A DNA stretch of 64,000 nt from an uncultured Rhodobacterales bacterium (GTDB taxonomy: Bacteria; Pseudomonadota; Alphaproteobacteria; Rhodobacterales; Rhodobacteraceae), in assembly GCA_903873585.1 (NCBI GenBank), contig CAIQOV010000043.1, positions 124,001 to 188,000 of the forward strand, written 5' to 3'. The first letter of the stretch is position 1. The number at the start of each line of letters is the position of its first letter. Under the pieces are notes generated by a model. It made no database searches and was not told the origin of the DNA. It saw only the letters and a program-made list of their open reading frames with translations. Of the stretch, positions 53,353 to 63,447 are shown one piece after another. Made by a program: the position numbers and the translations under genes.

Positions 53353-54698
53353 TGCGCCGCTCCTTCGGTTTGCAGCCAGCCTGTTACGGCCTGACGGCGG
53401 TCGAGAACTTTTTTCGCTTCGGCCATCACCTCTTCGGCGGTGACGGCTTGCAACACGTCGGGCCATGCTTGCACATCTTGCACGGTCAGGCCTGACGCCA
53501 GCGCCATGCCGTAGCGATGGGCCAAGCCTTGGGTGTTATCGGCGCTGTAGATTTGTTCTGCTTTCACCTGCGCCTTGATTCGGGCAAATTCTGCCGCATC
53601 GACGCCGGTTTTTAGGAACTGGTCCAGCACCGCATCCATGGCCTTTTCCACCTGATCAAGGGTCACGCCATCGGCGGGCACAACGGCAAGGCCGAAGGTC
53701 GTTTGATCCAGCGAGACGCCGTCATAGCTGGCTTCGGTATAGGTCGCGACCTTTTGGTCAAACTCTAGCGCGCGCGCCAGAACCGAAGTCGCGCGGTTGC
53801 CGCCCAAAAGCTGGGCAAGCATGGTCAGCGCTGCGGCTTCTTTCTGGTCGCCACTGTTGCGTTCCGCCGCCAGATAGCTGCGCGCCACATAGGGTTGCGC
53901 CACGCGCTCATCGGCCAGAACCAAGCGGCGTTCGGCGAGTTGAGGCGGCTCGGTCGGGCGAATGCGGTCGTGGATTTTGTCTGACGGGGGAATGGGGCCG
54001 TAGTGCTTTTTGGCCAAGTCCAGCACATCTTGCGGGGAAACATCGCCCGCCACGATCAAGATCGCGTTGTTGGGGGCGTAGTTGGCATGATAAAAATCCA
54101 AAGCGTCTTGGCGGGACAGGCCTTCGATCTCGTGCCGCCAGCCGATCACGGGAATGCCGTAAGGGTGGTTCATATACTGCGCCGCCGACATTTGTTCGCC
54201 CAAAAGGGAAGCGGGGTCGCTGTCGGTGCGTTCGGTGCGCTCGTCAAGAATGACGTTGCGTTCGGTGTCGACATCGTTTTGGGACAGGGTCAGGTTGTGC
54301 ATCCTGTCGGCTTCCATCGTCATCACCAGATCAAGCCTATCGGCGGCGACGCGCTGAAAATAGGCGGTGTAATCGGGCGTGGTGAAAGCATTGTCAGACC
54401 CGCCTTGGGCAGCCACGATCTTGCTGAACTGTTCGGGCGGCACGTCTTTGGTGCCTTGAAACATCAGGTGTTCAAGAAAATGCGCGATGCCGGAATGGCC
54501 GGGGCTTTCATCCGCCGCGCCAATTTTATACCACACCATATGCACCACAACCGGTGCGCGGTGATCTTCGATCACCACAACCTGCATGCCGTTATCCAGC
54601 GCAAAGGTGCTGACCTTATCGGCCACCGCTTGCCCCAGCGACGCGCCAAAGGCCACAGCGGCCAAAGTCCAACGCTTGATCCAAGACTGTTTTGACAT
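53349..54698 (-). CDS. M16 family zinc peptidase, catalytic subunit
   Basis: 449 aa. Signal peptide about residues 1-26, then the inverted zinc motif HFLEH at 73-77 with the distal Glu in TERNVILDE. Periplasmic. It resembles mitochondrial processing peptidase beta-like bacterial enzymes that degrade peptides. It is paired, by a stop/start overlap, with a non-catalytic homologue. The operon continues upstream to bamF, lspA and purH. Confidence 0.92.
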   Translation of the reverse strand: MSKQSWIKRWTLAAVAFGASLGQAVADKVSTFALDNGMQVVVIEDHRAPVVVHMVWYKIGAADESPGHSGIAHFLEHLMFQGTKDVPPEQFSKIVAAQGGSDNAFTTPDYTAYFQRVAADRLDLVMTMEADRMHNLTLSQNDVDTERNVILDERTERTDSDPASLLGEQMSAAQYMNHPYGIPVIGWRHEIEGLSRQDALDFYHANYAPNNAILIVAGDVSPQDVLDLAKKHYGPIPPSDKIHDRIRPTEPPQLAERRLVLADERVAQPYVARSYLAAERNSGDQKEAAALTMLAQLLGGNRATSVLARALEFDQKVATYTEASYDGVSLDQTTFGLAVVPADGVTLDQVEKAMDAVLDQFLKTGVDAAEFARIKAQVKAEQIYSADNTQGLAHRYGMALASGLTVQDVQAWPDVLQAVTAEEVMAEAKKVLDRRQAVTGWLQTEGAAQ

Positions 54699-54786
54699 TG
54701 ATGCCGCCTCCTACGTTCTGGGCCAAGCTAGCCCTAAGGCGGTCAGGTGCAAGCCCTTGCCACGCGGTTGTGACTGGCTGTGTGGC

Positions 54787-55329
54787 TTACTTTTGCGCCT
54801 TGCCCGAATCTTTGGGCGGGGCGGAAGGTGTGCGCACGCCCGCATCGCGCCAACGCTGCAATTCGGCATAGGCATCAAGCCACATGAACTTGTAGGCGTC
54901 ATAATAGGTGGTCAGCGAGAAGACCCGTTCTAAGAACTTGCCCGGATGCTTTTTGCGCCATGTCAGATCATCGGCCGCAAGGCTGGCGCGAATATCGGCA
55001 ACGCCGCCCGCCCGCCCGGCATAGCGCACCAGACCGCTGTCGCTGGCAGGAACGCCCGAAACCGCAGGCACTTTGCCGCCCAGTGCCACAATCGCGTCAT
55101 CTACAGGGTGCTGGTCGGTCAGATTTTCCCCACCCGGCGTAGGATCGGGCAAGGCTGTCAGATCTTCGGGCAAAGCAAGTGCTTTGGGCGGCAGCAGGGC
55201 GAATTCATCCGGCCCATCGCTGGACGAATGCAAATTCATCAAATGCGGCGCACCTTTGTGCGCACTGCAGGCGGCAAGCGCTAAAAGCACCAAGCCCGCC
55301 ACCGCGAGAACCATCCGTGACTTGCGCAT
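54787..55329 (-). CDS. bamF: DUF3035 lipoprotein, BamF-type outer-membrane assembly subunit
   Basis: 180 aa from the ATG at 55329. Lipobox LALAAC puts the lipidated Cys near residue 21. The body has HSSSDGPDEFALLPPKALALPEDLTALPDPTPGGENLTDQ, a stretch typical of DUF3035, known as the alphaproteobacterial BAM-complex subunit BamF, which sits on the inner leaflet of the outer membrane. It is downstream of lspA, whose product would process its prolipoprotein form. Confidence 0.85.
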   Translation of the reverse strand: MRKSRMVLAVAGLVLLALAACSAHKGAPHLMNLHSSSDGPDEFALLPPKALALPEDLTALPDPTPGGENLTDQHPVDDAIVALGGKVPAVSGVPASDSGLVRYAGRAGGVADIRASLAADDLTWRKKHPGKFLERVFSLTTYYDAYKFMWLDAYAELQRWRDAGVRTPSAPPKDSGKAQK

Positions 55330-55385
55330 TCCGTCAGACCCTTGCACTCGACTTTTTTCCGTCTTAGCGCAAAGACTGCGCCGCG

Positions 55386-55898
55386 TCACGGGGTCTTTCG
55401 TCTGCGCGGTTGTCTTGGTGGCGCATTGCCGCCCGCAAAGTTGCTAAACAGCACCAATCCCACCACGCCAAAGAAAATACCCGTGTCGGCAAGGTTAAAA
55501 GCATAAGGATTGTCGATGCCGCAGCAGGACATATTCAAAAAGTCGGCCACGGCGCCGTAAAGAATTCGGTCAATCACATTGCCCAAGGCCCCGCCAATCA
55601 ACAATCCCGCTGCAACTTGGGCGCGCGGGCCAGATTTTTCGCGCAGCACCCAAACCCAAACCCACCCCGAGATCACCAGCGCCACCGCGATCAGCATCGC
55701 GCGCCCCAGAATAGAGCCTTGGGCCATCAGCCCAAAGTTCATCCCGTAATTCCACGCCATGCGAAACACCAAATAGGGCGGGAACACATCAATCTCGATG
55801 CGTTGGTCAAGGTTTAATCCAAAAACCACGGCCCATTTGCTGACCTGATCCAAGATCAGCACGACCAAAGCCACCAAAGGAATAAGTGCGCGCTGCAT
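55386..55898 (-). CDS. lspA: Lipoprotein signal peptidase (signal peptidase II)
   Basis: 170 aa with four membrane helices. Catalytic aspartates lie in GNVIDR (Asp110) and FNLAD (Asp138). It cleaves diacylated prolipoproteins before the modified Cys; substrates in this window include Pal (pal) and the BamF-type protein. It starts 2 bp after the purH stop. Confidence 0.95.
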   Translation of the reverse strand: MQRALIPLVALVVLILDQVSKWAVVFGLNLDQRIEIDVFPPYLVFRMAWNYGMNFGLMAQGSILGRAMLIAVALVISGWVWVWVLREKSGPRAQVAAGLLIGGALGNVIDRILYGAVADFLNMSCCGIDNPYAFNLADTGIFFGVVGLVLFSNFAGGNAPPRQPRRRKTP

Positions 55899-55900
55899 CT

Positions 55901-57487
55901 TTAATGCCTAAAATGGCGCTGGCCGGTAAAGACCATGGCCAAACCCGCTGCATCCGCCGCCGCAATCACCTGCGCATCGTTCATCGACCCGCCGGGCTGG
56001 ATCACCGCTGTGGCCCCCGCCTCTGCCGCAGTTAGCAGGCCATCGGCGAAGGGAAAGAAGGCGTCTGATGCGACAACCGACCCGATTGTGGGGCTTTGGG
56101 GCAGGCCCAGAACCTCGGCCATGTCGCCGGCTTTGCGAGCGGCGATGCGGGTCGAATCAACACGGCTCATTTGCCCTGCGCCAATGCCCACGGTGGCAGA
56201 GCCTTTGACATAGACAATCGCGTTGGATTTGACGTGTTTGGCCACCGTCCAAGCAAACAGCAAATCCGCCATTTCCGCCGGTGTGGGCGCGCGTTTGGTG
56301 ACAACCTTAAGGTCCGCCGCCGAAATGCCGGCAAAATCGCGGTCTTGCACCAAGATGCCGCCCGCCACCTGCTTGAACGCCAAGCTCGGCGCTTTGGCAT
56401 CGGGCAGGCTGGCCGTTGTCAGCAAGCGCAGGTTCTTTTTGGTGGCAAAGATCGCCATCGCCTCTTCGGATGCGCCGGGGGCAATGACCACTTCGGTGAA
56501 GATCTTGACGATTTCTTCTGCCGTCTCGGCATCCAGCGGCGCGTTCAACGCCACAATCCCGCCGAAGGCAGAGGTTTGGTCGCACTGGTAGGCGCGCAAA
56601 TACGCCTCTCGCAGGGTGGCGGCTTGGCCCACACCGCAGGGGTTGGCGTGTTTGATGATGGCAACGGTGGGGGCAAGGCCCGCAAATTCGGCCACCAGTT
56701 CAAAGGCGGCGTCGGTGTCGTTGATGTTGTTGTACGACAGGTCTTTGCCTTGCCATTGCCGCGCTGTGGCAACGCCTTGGCGGTTTGTGCCATCGGTATA
56801 AAACGCCGCCTTTTGATGCGGGTTTTCGCCGTAGCGCATCCCTTGCGCAAAGGTGCCCGCGAAGGAACGGTTGCGCGCAAACGGCTCGCCAATCTGCCCC
56901 GCCAGCCAGCCCGACACTGCCGTGTCATAAGCCGCCGTCTTGGCATAGGCCGCCAGCGCCATTTTCTGGCGGAAGGCCAAGGTCGTCGCCCCGTCGCGGG
57001 CTTTCATCTGGTCAATCAGCGCGGTGTAGTCGGCTGGGTCGGTGATCACGGTGACAAAGCGGTGGTTCTTGGCCGCTGCGCGGATCATGGCAGGCCCGCC
57101 GATGTCGATGTTTTCGATACACGTCGCGTGATCGGCACCCTTGGCTACGGTTTCTTCAAACGGGTACAGATTCACGATCAACAGGTCGATGGGTTCAATC
57201 CCGTGCGCGGCCATGGCCAGCAGGTGTTCGTCATCATCCCGCAGCGCCAACAGCGCACCGTGAATGTTGGGGTGCAGCGTTTTGACGCGCCCATCCATCA
57301 TTTCAGGAAAGCCTGTTACATCGGCCACATCGCGCACTGTTAGCCCCGCCGCGCGCAGCAAAGCCGATGTGCCACCGGTCGAGATAAGTTCAACCCCCAT
57401 GCCCGCCAAGGCGCGGGTCAGGTCGATCAATCCGGTCTTGTCCGAAACCGAAATCAAGGCGCGGCCGATGGGCACAAGATTTGTCAC
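55901..57487 (-). CDS. purH: AICAR transformylase / IMP cyclohydrolase
   Basis: 528 aa from the GTG at 57487 ([19 protein letters not shown]), the family N-terminus; a longer in-frame extension is non-conserved. The N-terminal IMP cyclohydrolase domain ([25 protein letters not shown]) and the C-terminal transformylase domain with NPHQKAAFY and the catalytic Lys-His in [10 protein letters not shown] are complete. It carries out the last two steps of purine synthesis using 10-formyl-THF, the product of Fhs/FolD. Confidence 0.96.
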   Translation of the reverse strand: MTNLVPIGRALISVSDKTGLIDLTRALAGMGVELISTGGTSALLRAAGLTVRDVADVTGFPEMMDGRVKTLHPNIHGALLALRDDDEHLLAMAAHGIEPIDLLIVNLYPFEETVAKGADHATCIENIDIGGPAMIRAAAKNHRFVTVITDPADYTALIDQMKARDGATTLAFRQKMALAAYAKTAAYDTAVSGWLAGQIGEPFARNRSFAGTFAQGMRYGENPHQKAAFYTDGTNRQGVATARQWQGKDLSYNNINDTDAAFELVAEFAGLAPTVAIIKHANPCGVGQAATLREAYLRAYQCDQTSAFGGIVALNAPLDAETAEEIVKIFTEVVIAPGASEEAMAIFATKKNLRLLTTASLPDAKAPSLAFKQVAGGILVQDRDFAGISAADLKVVTKRAPTPAEMADLLFAWTVAKHVKSNAIVYVKGSATVGIGAGQMSRVDSTRIAARKAGDMAEVLGLPQSPTIGSVVASDAFFPFADGLLTAAEAGATAVIQPGGSMNDAQVIAAADAAGLAMVFTGQRHFRH

Positions 57488-57509
57488 GGTAAGACCCCCA
57501 AAACAGGTG

Positions 57510-59228
57510 TTAGATCTGGCTGGCGGGGTCCTCCCGCTCCAGATCGCGGATGGCAAGCGGAGTATCCTGCGCTTTGGCCAAGGTCCAGCCCAACTGGGTG
57601 TCTAAGCCGCGCGCTGTGCCAGAAAGCACAATTTGCAGGCTATCGCGCGGCCGCATTCGGGTCTTTTCTAGGTAAACTGTCGGGTCCAGCGTCAGCTTTG
57701 CGCTGCCGTCATGGCGAAACACCCAGATCTCGCCGCTTTTCAAGGTAAGCGACACGGCAGCGCCGCCCATATCAAGGCGCGCGTCAACATCGGGGTGCAG
57801 GTGGAAGCGGATGGCAAAGGGCATCCCGCCTTTGCGCGTTGTCGCCCGCGCTGTGCCGCGCTTGTCTAAGGCGGGGGCGGGGGTAAGCTTGTCGGTTCCG
57901 GTCAGCAAGCGCCCGCCTTTGGTCAGCATCAGGTCGCGCACGTGAAGGATGCCGTGGCTTTTCGCCCAACCGTCATGGGCCAGATGCACCCCAGCGCCCG
58001 AATCGCCCGGAAACAGGCGCAGAGTGGTGGTGTCAGCGCGCGTGACAAAAGGGCCTTGGCCCTTGGGCCCAAGCCGAGAGGATGATACATCCTCGACCCC
58101 CAGCGTCGAATGCGCCGCCGTGGTGCGCCCTGCGGTTTGCCACATCGCCCCAAAGGCAGCGCCAGAGCCAACCGAAACCACCAGCGGCCTGCGCCCCGAG
58201 GTCAGTTCAAACGCCCCAAGCGCGGCATGGGCCAGCGCGCTGCCCTGCGGCGGTGGGGCGGCATCGACGATGATCGACGTGCGCCCCCCCGTCAGACGCA
58301 CAAAGCCCATGGCCATTCCCGCTGATGGCATAGGCTTGACCCCTGCATTGGCAAGGGCGGCATCCAACCGCCCCTCGGCCCCGCGCCCGCCGCCATGAAA
58401 GCGCGCAAGGCCACCGTCGGCATGGCGCAGGGCGCGCAGAACGGGGGCGATCCGCTCCATCGCTGACAGAAGTTCGACGGGCGCGGTTTGCCCCACCTCG
58501 GCCAGCGCGTGTTCAACCCAAGTGAGCAGGGTGAACAGGTCTAACAGGTCTTCCGGATTGCGGCTGGCAATGCCGCCGCCCATATCAACCTCGGCGTCCA
58601 GATGGGCGGCAAGGGCTGACAAAGCGGGGGCGACGGGGGCCGATAGGCCGGTTAGCACTAGGCCAGCGGTGATGGTGGCGGTCAACGCCTCGACCCGGTT
58701 CAGCCCGGCTAAGGCTTCGGGCCAGCGGCGCGCCAGAAAGTGCAGTTGCGCAGACAGGCTGGCCATAAAAGCGGCGCGGTCGGTATCGGGGCGGTCTTGC
58801 AGCAGCAGCGGGGCGTGGTTGATCCAGCGGATCAGTCGCCGCCCGACGATTTCGGGCTGCCAGCCAAGGCCGCGCCCTTGGCCGTAGCGCGCCAGCCAGT
58901 CGAAAGCCCAGCCCTGCGCCTTGGCCTGCGCCTTAGCACTGCCCATCGCGGCCAGATCGTCTAGCCAGCCAAAGCCGTGGGTTTGCCGCTGCACATCGGC
59001 GTCGGCAAAGGGCACATCCCAAATGGCGGTGTCAGGCTGTTCAACCACCGCGCCACCCACGATGAACTGCCCCGCCATCAACTGCTTGCCGCGCGCATAT
59101 AGCCCGATCGAGCGCGGTTCGGGCTGGGTTTCAAAGCCTGTCGCAACGGGCTTGCGCCCTGCGCGCCACATTTCAAGGCGGTCGCGCCAGCCGCCTGACT
59201 TGCGATGCGTTGGGTCGCCCTTAGCCAT
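57510..59228 (-). CDS. Heparinase II/III-like protein
   Basis: 572 aa from the ATG at 59228. An N-terminal all-alpha toroid-like domain ([61 protein letters not shown]) precedes a C-terminal beta domain of the heparinase II/III family ([68 protein letters not shown]). No signal peptide. True heparinase activity is not implied; this gene is typically found 5' of purH in Rhodobacterales, where it may act on cell-wall or envelope polysaccharide. Its start is preceded by a hairpin. Confidence 0.85.
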   Translation of the reverse strand: MAKGDPTHRKSGGWRDRLEMWRAGRKPVATGFETQPEPRSIGLYARGKQLMAGQFIVGGAVVEQPDTAIWDVPFADADVQRQTHGFGWLDDLAAMGSAKAQAKAQGWAFDWLARYGQGRGLGWQPEIVGRRLIRWINHAPLLLQDRPDTDRAAFMASLSAQLHFLARRWPEALAGLNRVEALTATITAGLVLTGLSAPVAPALSALAAHLDAEVDMGGGIASRNPEDLLDLFTLLTWVEHALAEVGQTAPVELLSAMERIAPVLRALRHADGGLARFHGGGRGAEGRLDAALANAGVKPMPSAGMAMGFVRLTGGRTSIIVDAAPPPQGSALAHAALGAFELTSGRRPLVVSVGSGAAFGAMWQTAGRTTAAHSTLGVEDVSSSRLGPKGQGPFVTRADTTTLRLFPGDSGAGVHLAHDGWAKSHGILHVRDLMLTKGGRLLTGTDKLTPAPALDKRGTARATTRKGGMPFAIRFHLHPDVDARLDMGGAAVSLTLKSGEIWVFRHDGSAKLTLDPTVYLEKTRMRPRDSLQIVLSGTARGLDTQLGWTLAKAQDTPLAIRDLEREDPASQI

Positions 59229-59250
59229 GTTGCCCTGCCTTTCGGGCAAC
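59229..59250 (-). promoter_or_regulatory. Hairpin abutting the heparinase-like start codon
   Basis: On the transcript, GTTGCCC and GGGCAAC form a 7-bp stem whose 8-nt loop contains the Shine-Dalgarno GAAAGG; the stem ends directly at the ATG. This could control ribosome access. Confidence 0.45.
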
Positions 59251-59304
59251 CATAGCGAAGCCCCCCCCGCCTGTCACCGGGCGTGAGGGGCTATGCCTTG
59301 CCTT

Positions 59305-60447
59305 TTAGGCAATATGGTCCAAACGCTCCATATACTGAACCAAACCGCGCACTTGGCCCAGCCATTTGGTGTACAGCTTGGGGTCGTGCGGGGCGGGGTG
59401 AACGCCTGCGGCGATGTCGCCTGCCAGCAGCGATTCCACCGCAAAGGACACAGGCGTTGAAACCAACCGCGCCATGGCCGTCCCCTTGGCATCCCCCCAA
59501 GCATCCATCGACCATGTTTCATGGAACATGATCTTGCCGTCCCGTTCGGCTTTGAGCGAGACAAACAAGATCACACGATCCGGCTCTCCGGGCGCATAAG
59601 AGTTTTCGCGCACAAACTGATCGGCCATCTCGGCCAAACGCGCATCGCCTTCGGGGCCGGACAGAGTTTCAATCTCGCGGAACACGGGTGTCCAAGCGGC
59701 TTCCCAGCCGTTCAGGCGAATCGTGCCGCGCACAAAGTCTTTCACGCGCCATGCCGGATCGAATCGGTAATCTTCCATGAAGGGATAGGAATCGCGGTTG
59801 GGATAGACCTCAAAGCTTTCGGGCTGCGGCAGGGGCGCGTCATAGGATGTGATCGCATCCCAAGGCCGAGAAACTTTGAATTCTTGAAAGTTCTTTAAGC
59901 TGCGTGACGGCGAGCGCAGCGCTTTCAGCACGCCCAAGGGTGCCCAGCTGAACTTGTAGCGGAACGGGTTGGGTATCTTGGGCACGCCGCCGCAATACGA
60001 CACAAAGCTGAGCACATTGTTGGCATCATATCCCTTGGAGGCGCGGTAGCGCGCCACCAGATCATGCGCCATCAAATGGTCAATCCCCGGATCCAGCCCG
60101 CATTCGTTGATCGACACCAGCCCCTTGGCTTTAAACTCACCATCCAAAGCGCGCATTTCGGGCGAGATATACGACGACGACACAAAATGCGCCCCTGTGG
60201 CCAGGCACGCCTTGGCGATGGGCACATGGTGTTCCACCGTCAGCATCGAAATCGCCACATCGCCGGGTTTCAGCGCAGCGGTCAGCGCATCAAGCGAATA
60301 GGCGCGGATGTCTTGGGTCAGATCGCCCACGGCTTCGCGGGCTTTTTCGACCGTGCGGTTCCACACCACAACGGCGTGGCCCGCCTCGATCAAGCGCCGC
60401 AATCCGGGGGCTGAAGACAGCCCCGTGCCACACCAATGTATCGTCAT
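59305..60447 (-). CDS. Saccharopine dehydrogenase (L-glutamate-forming type)
   Basis: 380 aa from the ATG at 60447 after AAGGAGGA. An N-terminal Rossmann fold (IHWCGTGLSSAPGLRRLIEAGHAVVVWNRT) and the Saccharopine-dehydrogenase C-terminal domain with ECGLDPGIDHLMAHDLV and YCGGVPKI resemble the Lys9/SDH half of the lysine degradation enzyme, which oxidises saccharopine to glutamate and aminoadipate semialdehyde. It is directly preceded by a Lys1-type dehydrogenase gene (10 bp). A separate short hairpin spans its stop. Confidence 0.85.
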   Translation of the reverse strand: MTIHWCGTGLSSAPGLRRLIEAGHAVVVWNRTVEKAREAVGDLTQDIRAYSLDALTAALKPGDVAISMLTVEHHVPIAKACLATGAHFVSSSYISPEMRALDGEFKAKGLVSINECGLDPGIDHLMAHDLVARYRASKGYDANNVLSFVSYCGGVPKIPNPFRYKFSWAPLGVLKALRSPSRSLKNFQEFKVSRPWDAITSYDAPLPQPESFEVYPNRDSYPFMEDYRFDPAWRVKDFVRGTIRLNGWEAAWTPVFREIETLSGPEGDARLAEMADQFVRENSYAPGEPDRVILFVSLKAERDGKIMFHETWSMDAWGDAKGTAMARLVSTPVSFAVESLLAGDIAAGVHPAPHDPKLYTKWLGQVRGLVQYMERLDHIA

Positions 60448-60457
60448 CGCGTCCTCC

Positions 60458-61507
60458 TTAGACTGTCTGGATATGGCGGTCATAATCCGCCTTGGCCCGA
60501 CCCCAAACGCCTGACCCAAGGTCAACCAGCGTTAAAAGAGAGGGCAAAAGTTGTGCTGCGTAATCTTGCGACGATTCGACCGGCATCAAGGATGGCAGGT
60601 TATCAATCGCCGTCACATCGAGCGGCGGCTGATCGGCCACCCGCAGGGCTGGCGCATCCCAATCGGTGGCGCGGTCGTAGACCTTGATGGGCGAAAAGTC
60701 AGAAGTAGGGTCGCAGGCGATGTCGCCAATCACCGTCAGCTTGCGCGCATCTGTCTTGGCGGATGCGGGCACAAACACGGGGCATCCGGGGCGCGCCAGA
60801 ATGCAGTTCAGGAAAATCTCGTGCTGCAACACTTGCGGGAAAGGCCCGCCGGATGCGGTTTCGGCCATATCCCACTTGGTCACGCCGCAGCCCAAGGCTT
60901 GCAGCAAATCGGCAGCGCCCGTGCCCACACGGCCCAAAGCGCCGATGATCAGGGCATTGGGGCGCGAAAGACCGGCCAATTCCTGCGCCAAATTGGCCAA
61001 GAGTTCCGCTTTGCCCGCATAAACCGCCACCGGCCCCGCGATGCCGCCGCGCTGTTGGGCGGCCCAGCATTTCAGACTAACCGCAGCGCCTGCATAGCCC
61101 GCCCAGTAGCCAAAGGCCGCGACCCTGCGGCCTTGGTCGTTGACCAGATATTCCAGATCATACAGCACCCCGCCGCCCGCCTTGAAGCGTTGCAGCAAAA
61201 CGCGGCCTGCGGGTTGGCCTTTGAAGGCATGGCCGAACATGATGTGGCGGTGGGTCAGCGGCGTGCCATCTTCGGGCAACTCTTTCAGGCCAAAGATAAT
61301 GGCATCAGAGGGAGCGAAGGGCCACGAATTCTCGGCCACAATCTGGCAACCCGCGCGCAGATAGCCGTCGATTGGAATGGCGCGGTTGTGGCTTTCTTCG
61401 ACTGACACTTCTATGCCCGCCGCAACCAAGGCCGCGGCCCCTTCGGGCGTTAGGCCGACGCGTTCTTCATGGGGGCGCTGTTCGGCCCGTACCCAAAGAT
61501 GCACCAT
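60458..61507 (-). CDS. Saccharopine dehydrogenase (L-lysine-forming, Lys1 type)
   Basis: 349 aa from the ATG at 61507. An alanine dehydrogenase/transhydrogenase-like N-terminus: EERVGLTP (substrate Arg region), KELPEDG (Lys75) and MFGHAFKGQ (His93), the two catalytic residues of yeast Lys1. The C-terminal part has the NAD-binding IIGALGRVGTGAADLLQALG. It interconverts lysine plus 2-oxoglutarate and saccharopine. Together with the next gene it forms the two-step saccharopine route, here as separate proteins. Start site AAGGAG. Confidence 0.88.
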   Translation of the reverse strand: MVHLWVRAEQRPHEERVGLTPEGAAALVAAGIEVSVEESHNRAIPIDGYLRAGCQIVAENSWPFAPSDAIIFGLKELPEDGTPLTHRHIMFGHAFKGQPAGRVLLQRFKAGGGVLYDLEYLVNDQGRRVAAFGYWAGYAGAAVSLKCWAAQQRGGIAGPVAVYAGKAELLANLAQELAGLSRPNALIIGALGRVGTGAADLLQALGCGVTKWDMAETASGGPFPQVLQHEIFLNCILARPGCPVFVPASAKTDARKLTVIGDIACDPTSDFSPIKVYDRATDWDAPALRVADQPPLDVTAIDNLPSLMPVESSQDYAAQLLPSLLTLVDLGSGVWGRAKADYDRHIQTV

Positions 61508-61658
61508 CACAAGCTCCTTCTTTGCGCCTTGCATAGCAGACTGCCGCAGGCAAGCCAGCCCCCACCGCAAGGCAAAGCTCGCCCAAACGGCCCTTTCCGC
61601 CCCCTGATATGTCGCCTTTGAGGTTGCAGCGGTTTGCGCCCAAGCCTATTCCGCTGCC

Positions 61659-62471
61659 ATGAAACTTCTGTTCCTTGGCGATGTGATGGGCAAATCCGGC
61701 CGGACGGCGGTGGCAGAGCGTTTGCCTGCCCTGCGCGCGGCTTGGGGTTTGGATTTTGTTGTGGTCAACGGCGAGAATGCCAGCGCAGGCGCGGGGCTAA
61801 CGCCGGAACACGCCAAGCTGATCTTAAATGCGGGGGCTGATTGCGTGACGCTGGGCGACCATGCCTTTGACCAAAAGGATATGTTGTCGTTCATCGAAAC
61901 CGAACCGCGCATCATCCGCCCGCTGAACTTTTCCAAAATCGCCCCCGGTCGCGGGGCCAAGGTGTTTGATGCCACACAGGGCCGCAAGGTTTTGGTGACC
62001 CAAGCGCTGGGCCAAGTCTTCATGAAGCGCCCGTTTGACGACCCGTTCAGCGCGCTGGACGGCGTGTTGAAAACCCATCCCTTGGGCGGCATGGTGCAAG
62101 CCGTGATCGTCGATATCCATGCCGAGGCGACTTCGGAAAAGATGGCGATGGGGCATTGGTGCGATGGGCAGGCCAGTTTGGTTGTGGGCACCCATACCCA
62201 TGTGCCCACGGGCGACGCCATGATCCTGTCCAAAGGCACGGCCTATCTGACCGATGCCGGTATGTGCGGCGATTATGACAGCGTGATCGGCATGGAAAAG
62301 CTGGAACCGCTGCGCCGCTTTATCACGGGCATGGCGTCAAGCCGGTTTGAACCGGCGGGGGGCGAGGCGACTTTGTCGGGGGTTTATGTCGAAACTGATG
62401 ACCGCACGGGCAAAGCCACCCGCATCGCCATGGTGCGCCAAGGCGGGCGGTTGCAGCAGGCGGGGCCGTGA
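61659..62471 (+). CDS. TIGR00282 family metallophosphoesterase (YmdB-like)
   Basis: 270 aa. The dimetal motifs are LFLGDVMGKSG, VVNGENAS, TLGDHAFD, VDIHAEATSEKMAMGH and GTHTHVPT, as in YmdB, a cyclic-nucleotide phosphodiesterase of Bacillus. The cellular role in alphaproteobacteria is uncertain. Its stop overlaps the start of the next gene. The 151-bp gap to the divergent lysine genes shows no clear feature. Confidence 0.9.
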   Translation: MKLLFLGDVMGKSGRTAVAERLPALRAAWGLDFVVVNGENASAGAGLTPEHAKLILNAGADCVTLGDHAFDQKDMLSFIETEPRIIRPLNFSKIAPGRGAKVFDATQGRKVLVTQALGQVFMKRPFDDPFSALDGVLKTHPLGGMVQAVIVDIHAEATSEKMAMGHWCDGQASLVVGTHTHVPTGDAMILSKGTAYLTDAGMCGDYDSVIGMEKLEPLRRFITGMASSRFEPAGGEATLSGVYVETDDRTGKATRIAMVRQGGRLQQAGP

Positions 62472-63364
62472 TGGCGCGGCCTTTGACACGGGTGCAAGCC
62501 ATCGCCGCCCTGCTGGCGCTGGGCGTTGGTTGGGGATCGACCCAGCCTTTGGGCAAGATGGCGGCGTCAACCGGCCATCCGCCGCTGACGTTGATCTTGT
62601 GGCAGACGGTGATCTGCGTTGTCGTGCTGGGCGCGTTGACCTTGGTGCGTGGCAAGGGGTTGGTGCTGACACGGCGGGCCTTGGTGTTTTACCTTGTGGT
62701 CGCGGTGCTGGGCACTTTGGTGCCCAACGCGGCGTTTTATATCTCGGTGCACAGGCTGCCGTCAGGGATCATGTCGATCTTGATTTCGACCGTGCCGCTT
62801 ATGGCCTTTCCGATGAACCTAGCGATGAAGTCTGACAGGTTCGAGGTGAAGCGGTTGATCGGCCTTCTGCTGGGCCTAACAGGCGTTGCCATCATCGCAG
62901 CTCCCGGTGTCAGCTTGGCACCGGGCTTGGTGGCATTCTTGCCCGTAGCCCTGATCGGCCCGCTGTTTTATGCGATGGAAGGCACGTTTGTTGGCCGTTA
63001 CGGCATGGCGGGGATGGACCCTATTCAGGCGATGTTCGGGGCCAGTCTGATGGCTTTGGCGATCTGCATGCCCTTGGTGATAATTAGTGGCGCTTGGATA
63101 AGCCCCATGCCGCCGTGGGGCAAGGCAGAGGGGGCCTTGCTGCTATCGTCAGCCCTGCACGCTTTGCTATACGCAGGCTATGTCGGGCTTGCCGCCAAGG
63201 CGGGCGCGGTTTTTGCCAGCCAAAGTTCTTATATCGTCACGGCGGCGGGCCTGTGCTGGGCGATGCTGCTGCTTGGAGAGCGTTTCTCTCCACTGGTCTT
63301 TGTCGCTTTGGCTGTGATGCTGCTGGGTGTCACGCTTGTGCGCCCGCGCCCGCGGTCTGTGTAA
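62471..63364 (+). CDS. DMT superfamily transporter (EamA family)
   Basis: 297 aa with about ten membrane helices in two EamA repeats (for example VGWGSTQPLGKMAASTGHPPLTLILWQT and YIVTAAGLCWAMLLLGERFSPLVF). The substrate is unknown. The ATG at 62471 overlaps the upstream stop; a GTG at 62468 is an alternative. It is a paralogue-level relative of the transporter at 11643-12575, not a close copy. Confidence 0.88.
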   Translation: MARPLTRVQAIAALLALGVGWGSTQPLGKMAASTGHPPLTLILWQTVICVVVLGALTLVRGKGLVLTRRALVFYLVVAVLGTLVPNAAFYISVHRLPSGIMSILISTVPLMAFPMNLAMKSDRFEVKRLIGLLLGLTGVAIIAAPGVSLAPGLVAFLPVALIGPLFYAMEGTFVGRYGMAGMDPIQAMFGASLMALAICMPLVIISGAWISPMPPWGKAEGALLLSSALHALLYAGYVGLAAKAGAVFASQSSYIVTAAGLCWAMLLLGERFSPLVFVALAVMLLGVTLVRPRPRSV

Positions 63365-63447
63365 GGCGCATGGCCTAAGGCGGGGTTGCGGCGGGGACGT
63401 TGGCTGGTGTAAACGACTGCGAAATTGAAACGGCGGGGAATACGGGC

